A program made the translations under genes and the position numbers. This document shows, piece after piece, positions 57,301-64,000 of a DNA stretch of 64,000 nt. The notes under the pieces were generated by a model, which ran no database searches, was not told where the DNA came from, and saw nothing but the letters and a program-made list of their open reading frames with translations. Origin of the DNA: Rhexocercosporidium sp. MPI-PUGE-AT-0058 (lineage: Eukaryota; Ascomycota; Leotiomycetes; Helotiales); contig JAGTJL010000036.1 of assembly GCA_020746875.1 (NCBI GenBank), forward strand, positions 184,325 through 248,324. Reading direction: 5' to 3'. Each line of letters starts with the position of its first letter. The stretch's first letter is position 1.

Positions 57301-60300
57301 ACTTATATAAAGGTTTTATTAAGCCTTTTAATATATTATATACGGCCTTTATTCTCTTCGCTAAGAAGGCCGACGGCAGTCTCCGGCTCTATATTAACTA
57401 TCGGAAGCTAAATGCCTTATTAAAGAAGGATTCGTATTTAATTCCTTTAATTAATAAAATAATAGTTTATATTTATAAAGTAAAAGTCTTTATAAAACTT
57501 AATATTTAATAAGCTTTTTATTATATTCGTATATTCTTTAAGAGCGAAGATTATACGACCTTTTGCATTCGATATAACATATATAAATATAAAGTCCTTT
57601 CTTTTAGCTTTATAAATAGCTCGGCGACTTTTTAGCGATTTATTAACGATATCTTAATAAAGCATTTAAACGACTTTTACGCGGCTTATATAAACGATAT
57701 CTTTATATACTTAATAACTCTCGAGGAGCACGAGATTTATATTAAGAAAGTAATAATAATTTTATAAATATATAAATTATAAGTCGATATTAAGAAGTCC
57801 GAGTTTAATATATAAAAGATAAAGTTCTTAGGTTTTATTATTAATATTAATAATATAAAAGTAAACTTAAAAAAGGTTAGCGTAATTAAAGATTAAAAAT
57901 ACGTCGATAATATACGTAATATATAAAGCTACCTTAGGTTTTATAATTTTTACCGCCGGTTTATTAAAGACTATAATCGCATTACTCGACTCCTTATAAT
58001 GCTTACCGAGAAGGACGTGCCCTTTAATTTTAACAACGCTTATAAAAACGCGTGAGAAACTCTTCGAGAAGCCTTTTAATTTATATTAATCCTTTATTAT
58101 TATAATTTAATAAAGTAAACGCGGCTAAAGACCGACTCTTTTAACGGAGTCGTTATTAATATATTATTTTAACTTTAAAAAGACGGCATTTTCTATTTTA
58201 TAAATTACTTTTCTAAGATTATAATAGATTTTAAGCTTAATTACTTAATTTATAATAAAAAGATATTAGTAATTTTTTAGTCGTTTAAATAATATTACTT
58301 AAAATTATTAAGTATTTAAAAGAACGTATATATATATACGGATTACCGAGCCTTAAAGTACTTTATAATTATTAAGGATTTTACGGCTAAATAAACATAT
58401 TAGGCCGAGTTCTTTACGAAATTTTATTTTACGATTATATATTATACCGAGATTATTAATACTTTTGCTAATACTCTTTCTTAAAGAGATTAAGACTTTA
58501 CGGTAACGGAGGCTTATAAGCGAGCTATTCGTAATTAATAATTTATTACGGATAATAAAATCGATCCTTTAATTACCGCTAATCTTTAATTAATAGCCGT
58601 CGACTTCTTTAAGCCGTCGCGACTGCTTAATCGAGAAATATATTAAGCGTGGTTTCTTAAATAAATAATTAAATTAATAAATAAAACACTTTTAAAAAAA
58701 AACGTCTTTTAATTAAGGCCGCTTAATTAAAATATTTAAATATACCTCTTTTTTACGGAATTACTCTCCGTTCGACAACGGCGTAAAATACTTAATTAGA
58801 AATCATAAGGCGGTATATATAAAGTAGTCGTATGGCCGCTACTTTAACTGCCTTTTTAGCCTCCGTAAAAGTAGACTAAGAAGTAGATTAAGAGTTAAGC
58901 CAGGAGCTAAACTAAAAGCTAAATTAAAAGGTAAAGTAAGCTTTAGAATAAGATTACGTATTAATTGACCCGGAAGCATTTGCCGCGGAAGAGTTAAACC
59001 TTAACTTTATAATTATATACGATATTATTAAGTATTATATAATAAATTAAGTGCTTATAATTAATAAAAAGTCTCTTTTATTAAAGCTTCTTTAATAAAG
59101 AGCCCGCGAGAACGACTTAAATTACAAGCTATTAAATAATAAGCTTCTTTTCTAAGGCCGTCTAAAAATACTTATAAAACCGCCAGAGCTTTATACGTTG
59201 TTATTACGTTATATATACTCGTAACTTTTAATCGCTTATACCGGAATCGAAAAAATAAAGGTTATATTAAGCCGTAAATATTACTAAAATGGCCTCTTTA
59301 CGGACGTAGGCCGCTATATAGCGAATTATAATTACTTTAAATAAAAAGCTAAAAGAAATAAAATATTTAGTTTTTTATATTTTTTACTTATTCTCGCTTG
59401 GCCGTATTAATACTTTATAATAGATTTTACGAAGTTATTATTAAATAAGAGCGGTTATAACTTCGTTATAATTATTATTAACCGCTTATTTAAGAAACCG
59501 GTCTTAATACCTTATAACGACATAATTATCGTTAAAGGCATAATTATTCTTTTCTTTATTTATTAAACTCGTTATTTCGGTATATTAGAGTTTATTATCT
59601 TAGATTAGGGTCCGTAATTTATTTCTTTTTTTTAGAAAAAGTATTACCGTATACTTAATATTAAAATAAAGTTAACGACGGTATATAATCTTAATATCGA
59701 CGGTTAAATCGAGGTAATAAATTAATATATTAAGTAACGGCTTCGCTTTTTTTATTATTATTATTAAGATAATTAAAATAACTTTTTATTTATTATAAAT
59801 ATTGCGTAACTTATTTTATTTTACGAGTCTCTTAATAACCTCACGCTTTTTTAATTATTTAACGGCGTAAAGCTAAGGATTTTTTAAGACTTAATAAATC
59901 TAGAACTACTTATTACGGTAATAAAGAAGCTTAACCGCGAGGAGGCTTTATAAGTCGCTTTACGTATAAAAGAGGTTATAAAAGTTATATAATTGTCGTT
60001 AAAGGCTTAATAAAAAAAAAATAAAGCGTTTAGCTAATCGTAATCGACGCGTTATCGATTAAGACGTTAGTGATTTAGTGCTAGTCGACACTTAAAATTA
60101 GAATATCGACCGTCTTTTAAAGAAACTCTCTGATAAATAATATAGCTTAATTAAAGTATTTTTAAAAAAAGGAAAGAATTAAAAAGTAAAGCTATCGATA
60201 AATTAAATTATATATTTTATATTTTATGTTTATTCGTTACGAAAGTACGTTAATAATCCTTTATTAAGATAAGTAAGATAAACGCCGGCGTTAATTTAGC

Positions 60301-60614
60301 TTTTATTAAATTAAGACGAATAAGAAATTAAAGTTATATTAAGCTTTAAAGTTATAAAGAATAAGCTATTTTACCGCATTAAGTGGCTAGGCGCCGACGA
60401 GGACTTATAATAGTATTCGTACTCGAATGTTATAACCGCATCTTATATAATTAAGAACTTTTACTTTAATAATAAAGCGGCTAAAAGACTTTTAAAGGTA
60501 TTACCTTAATAATTAAAGGCATATAATACTAGTATCGACGACTATAACGACTTAGAAGACGATATTATTATAATTACAATTGCGAAAACGTAGTTTTTCG
60601 GGAGGAGGAGGTAA

Positions 60615-61653
60615 TATTACGACTCCCTAAGCCTCGTATTCTAACCGAGCGAGCTCGGCATCGCTCGTAGTATTGCCTTAGTATAGCAACTATAGCGCTA
60701 GGCCTAATCGGGAAAGGCTAAAGGGACCCTTTAACGTCTAACCCCTAGATTCCGCCCACCCCTAGATTCCGCCCGCCTTTTACACCAAAAATCGCGATTT
60801 TAAGGCATTAATATCTTTATAATTAATTAATAAAAAGCAATAAATTTTTGATATTTGTATTTATTAGTATGTATAGGCTAGGTTCACAAAGACAAAAATA
60901 ATTTAGATTGTAAATTATTACGTAATATTAAATTTAAGTTTTTACATATAAAAAACACCAAATTTCACCTACTAATAACGTTTTTAATATTTTATATAAT
61001 TATATAAGATTTAAATCAAATAAAGATTATATATAGACCTTTAAGTTTTAAGAGTTTTAAAGTAATTGTATTAGTAGTTGCTTTTTATTTAAGTAATTAA
61101 TTTCTCTTATACAAATTATTTATATGGTGCTGAATACTTTACTTAATTTTATAATGATTATTAATAGAATTAGCTTTAAACTCGAGAATCTTTAAGTCTT
61201 AGATAGAATGCACTTTAATTATAAGTTTTAAGTTCTTACGCTAATAATTATAAAAGTTATTAAAAAAACAAGAAAATTCATTTTTACACCAAATTTGTAT
61301 GAGAGAAAATTTTTCGATTTTAAATACTTAGTTTATAATATTACGTAATACAAAATAAATAAGATATGCAAAAATACAAATACTATATAAAAAATATTCT
61401 AAATCTTTAATTTTAGCTTTTTCTATTAATAAATCATAAAGATATTAATTATTAAAAGTGGTGAGTTTTGGTGTAAAAGGGGGGGCGGAATCTAGGGGTG
61501 GGCGGAATCTAGGGGTTAGACGTTATGTATTTATACTAAAGCTCCTTCTTATAAAAAGCTCTCCTTTTCTCCTTGTCTTTTCTTCTTAATTTTGAGCGTA
61601 ACTTTAAGTCTAAATACAAAGCTATCCGTATTAACCTCTAGCCAGCCGTAACA
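60615..61653 (+). repeat. 3' LTR of the Gypsy element, split by an insertion
   Basis: 60615-60733 and 61526-61653 together make 247 bp and match the 5' LTR with scattered C/T and G/A differences. It ends GCCGTAACA. Confidence 0.9.
60734..61523. mobile_element. 790 bp MITE-like element nested in the 3' LTR
   Basis: Terminal inverted repeats of about 57 bp begin ACGTCTAACCCCTAGATTCC. Each contains two copies of CCCCTAGATTCCGCCC and is followed by CTTTTACACCAAAA. TA flanks both ends (60732-60733 and 61524-61525), and removing the element plus one TA restores LTR sequence of exact length. The interior is AT-rich with no coding frame, so it is non-autonomous. TA duplication suggests mobilisation by a Tc1/mariner-type transposase, but its ends do not resemble those of the element at 14276. 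Confidence 0.9.
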
Positions 61654-61658
61654 AGACT

Positions 61659-62502
61659 AGGCTTTCTTCTAGTAGATAAAAGCTTTATACTTAGCTTAAA
61701 TAGTAATTCTTATTATATACTAGTAACTTCAATTGTCTATCTAACCTTACTTAATTAGTAATAGTGTTTCTATTTTACTTAACTAACTAGATACTACGAT
61801 TTAGTAACACTAATTAACTATTCGTTATATATACTTTTGTCGCGCTTTAGCGCAGTTTACTAGTCATGTGTATATTCTTGTAAATACTTACGTATATATA
61901 TATTTAGGTTACAGTCCTTTCTTATAAAAGGTAACGCTTACTTTAATATTTTTTTTTTAAACCCTTGCTCTTTACGTTAATCGTAAAGCTCTTGAACTAT
62001 TAAAAGCCTGCTCCACTTCTGTACGACAAAATACTAAGTAAGGCTAACGGTAGTTACTAGCTTAATTTACTAGTATCTTAGAAGATTATTAATATATTTA
62101 TTACAAATAAACTACGACTAGTACCTAAGGACCCTATAAATAGATAGTAAAACGTTGCCCTAGAACTAATTGATATTACTAGTAATAATAAGTATAAAGT
62201 AGAAAACGTACTAGCTATAAAGTTAATAAAGAAGAAACTATTCTACCGAGTAAAGTAGCTTAATAGGGACGATAACCTTAAATACTACTAGCCTCCGACT
62301 TTAAATACACTCTATATAAGCTTTGTAACTTCTACCTTTAATATCCTGCCTTACTAGGCCCTCCGCGCTTATTATAATAATAGATTGAGTAGTAGGAAAA
62401 CAAATTAGCTAACGCTAATTACGATTAGTTAGAGGATAACTAGCCGATAGATAAAGCGTCGAAGACAACCTTTTTAAGGAGGGAGTAATATTATAGTCTA
62501 GA
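61659..62502 (+). mobile_element. 3' fragment of a second chromodomain Gypsy-like element
   Basis: AT-rich, RIP-like sequence. Near 62210-62340 one frame reads KKKLFYRVK, stop, LNRDDNLKYY, a decayed chromodomain of the same type as in the first element. At 62478-62486 a purine tract (AAGGAGGGAG) is followed by TAATATTATAGTC, which looks like a polypurine tract and LTR start. The intact-boundary Gypsy element at 54149-61653 appears inserted into or against this older copy. Confidence 0.65.
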
Positions 62503-62550
62503 GCGTTTATTAAAGCGTCTACTAAAGCGTCTACTAAAGCGTCTACTAGT
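62503..62550 (+). repeat. Four 12 bp tandem repeats
   Basis: Unit GCGTCTACTAAA in four copies, the first and last with changes (GCGTTTATTAAA, GCGTCTACTAGT). The differences are C-to-T and A-to-G/T type. Confidence 0.9.
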
Positions 62551-64000
62551 GTGGTGGGGTTGACCTCAGAGGCCCATTTGTCACGTGATTGAGCTGCATT
62601 TTATTATATTTAAGATAGCCTTTAAGGCAATATCCTTTAATAATAATAACGATTTTTATTATTATAACTTTTCCTTTTTATTTAAATTATATTTCTCTTT
62701 TTTCTTAATAAATTATACTTTTTAAATATATAATATTTTTAATATTTATTAAATGGGTATTTCTTACGTTTACCCTCCGGCACTTGCTTTATTATTTTCT
62801 TATTATATGCTTAATGTTTTCCCTTTTTATATATTTTAGTGACCGACGTAAGGAGTAAGTAAAAAAGCTAAAGTAAAGTACGTAAAAAAGCTTAAAGGCC
62901 TCTTATGTTAACTATAAGGACTAAAACCGATAAGTGCTCGAATTAGTATAAATTTATTCACTTAGAGATTTCTTAGCTTTTAAAGTAGAATTAAATACGA
63001 TACTTTAATAATCTTTTATAATATAATAAAAAGCATAAGAAGTTTAAAAGGAAATTATTTACTTTTAATATAAAAGTACTTAAACTATTAGAAAAGCTAG
63101 CTTTAGCACGTAAAGCATCGATATTAAGAAAGTTAGACTAAAAATAGCCGGATTACGCTATTAAAAACGCTTTAATCGATATTAAAGTATATTTAATACT
63201 TTAGAAAACAAGAAGTAGATTATTTAAAATAAATTTAATAAATTTTAACGTCGACTACACTTTTAATAGGCGTATTTATTATTCTTTTCTTTTTTTTTTT
63301 TATTAATAGCCCACTTTAAGCTAGCGAGACGGAGCTTAATAGAAAGGTATACGAGGTTTTACCTTATGCTTTTTTAGTTGGTTTTAGTCTTAAGTTATTT
63401 TACGCCGAGATTAACTTTAATAATAATAAAGCTTTAATATTTAACGAGATTTATTTATTTTACTTAAGCTTATATATTCGTTTATTATAGAAATAAAAGG
63501 CTTAGACTTCGGCGTCTTTCGGGCTTTATTACTTTAAAAGGAGCTTAAAGCTATAAGCTTTTTAATTTAATATTTTATTTATATATTTCCTTTGTTTTTA
63601 TAAGCTTATATATTCTTCTTTTTTTAATATAATATATTATATCTTTTACTCTTTTATTAATAATATTAAGCGCATTTACTCTTTAATAAATTATTAATTT
63701 TATTAAAAAAAATTAATTATATTTAAAAACGATACTAAAAACAACGCCTTTAGCGGCAACCTAAAGGGCAAAGAGTCTAAACGACTTACTAATAACTTCT
63801 TTATAACCCGGGGAAGCTCCGCGACCCCGATTATAGATTACTTTATTATTAAAACTGGCTTTATAAGCTTTGTAAGCTTTTTTACTTTTGTGTTTATTAG
63901 ACCTTTAATAGAGCTTAATATCGCTGGAATTATTAATTTTACTTTATTATAATTATTAAGAATACTTATGGACGATATCTTAATTATTAATAAGAAAAAG
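62551..64000. mobile_element. RIP-degraded repeat DNA, element type unclear
   Basis: About 50 bases of balanced composition (62551-62600) are followed by AT-rich, stop-filled sequence to the window end. The last bases (63967-64000) read LMDDILIINKKK, reminiscent of the catalytic region of a reverse transcriptase, so another retroelement probably begins or continues here. No boundaries were found. Confidence 0.45.

Larger units (their letters stand above)
54149..61653 (+). mobile_element. Ty3/Gypsy chromodomain LTR retrotransposon, RIP-degraded
   Basis: LTRs of 247 bp each (54149-54395; 60615-61653 after removing an insertion) start TG or TA and end CA or TA. A 5 bp duplication, AGACT, flanks the element (54144-54148 and 61654-61658). 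A purine-rich tract (GGGAGGAGGAGG) lies just before the 3' LTR. Decoded remnants run in order on the plus strand: a Gag-like frame at 54684-54911; a decayed zinc knuckle near 55900; reverse transcriptase near 57380-57720 (NYRKLNALLKKDSYLIPL, and AYINDIFIY at the catalytic site, where Asp-Asp is expected); RNase H near 58340 (TDYRALKYF); integrase near 59400-59720; and a chromodomain near 60370-60480 (IKWLGADEDL). Stops are everywhere and TpA is enriched, so no protein can be made. Removing the insertion, the element is 6.7 kb. Confidence 0.92.

Noticed and set aside
1..64000. CRISPR arrays, rRNA or tRNA genes
   Set aside because: No regularly spaced direct repeats of CRISPR type and no tRNA-like cloverleaf was noticed by eye; a tRNAscan run could still find one.

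Overview
The window reads as nuclear DNA of a filamentous ascomycete, probably of the Leotiomycetes type. That placement is an inference from overall gene style, not a database match. The evidence is short GT-AG introns (about 50-110 nt) with CTAAC-like branch points, fungal-specific families (DUF3433, Kre9-like, NST1, DUF1749, Zn2Cys6), and AT-rich transposon blocks whose coding remnants carry many TAA/TAG codons, as expected of repeat-induced point mutation (RIP).

Layout. 1-11.7 kb is accessory: a broken SesB-NACHT (NLR-type) gene, a five-exon FAD-linked oxidase, a Cys-rich GPI-anchored protein, a DUF3433 membrane protein and an F-box-like relic. 11.7-14 kb carries a TRAPPC12-like gene with two single-base frameshifts. 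14.28-18.19 kb is a 3.9 kb Tc1/mariner-type element with perfect 20 bp inverted repeats. 18.4-23.6 kb holds galactokinase and, divergently, mitochondrial acetolactate synthase (ILV2).

24.6-38.9 kb is the most unusual stretch. Four single-pass membrane proteins share one transmembrane cassette and, in three of them, one cytoplasmic tail, but carry different ectodomains. In each, a phase-0 intron separates the ectodomain from the Ser/Thr-rich stalk and membrane part. A BTB protein, an ankyrin-repeat pseudogene containing a 25-base G tract, and a GNAT acetyltransferase lie between them. 39.9-52.9 kb is mostly conserved: NST1, Rho2 GTPase (with a 6-nt exon), mitochondrial ribosomal protein mL40, a DUF1749 hydrolase, a Zn2Cys6 factor and a nuclear protein with a SUMO-interaction-like motif.

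53.5-64 kb is an AT-rich nest of decayed retroelements. A Ty3/Gypsy chromodomain element (LTRs of 247 bp, target duplication AGACT) sits inside or beside another such element, and its 3' LTR is split by a 790 bp MITE-like element.

Four genes carry what look like single-base losses next to short homopolymers or base runs (near 12.585, 13.12, 31.66 and 38.785 kb). Restoring one base brings back a family-like frame each time, so these are at least as likely to be assembly errors as mutations. No operon-like or biosynthetic cluster logic is visible; the housekeeping genes act in unrelated pathways. All exon joins were made by eye from splice signals and phase arithmetic.
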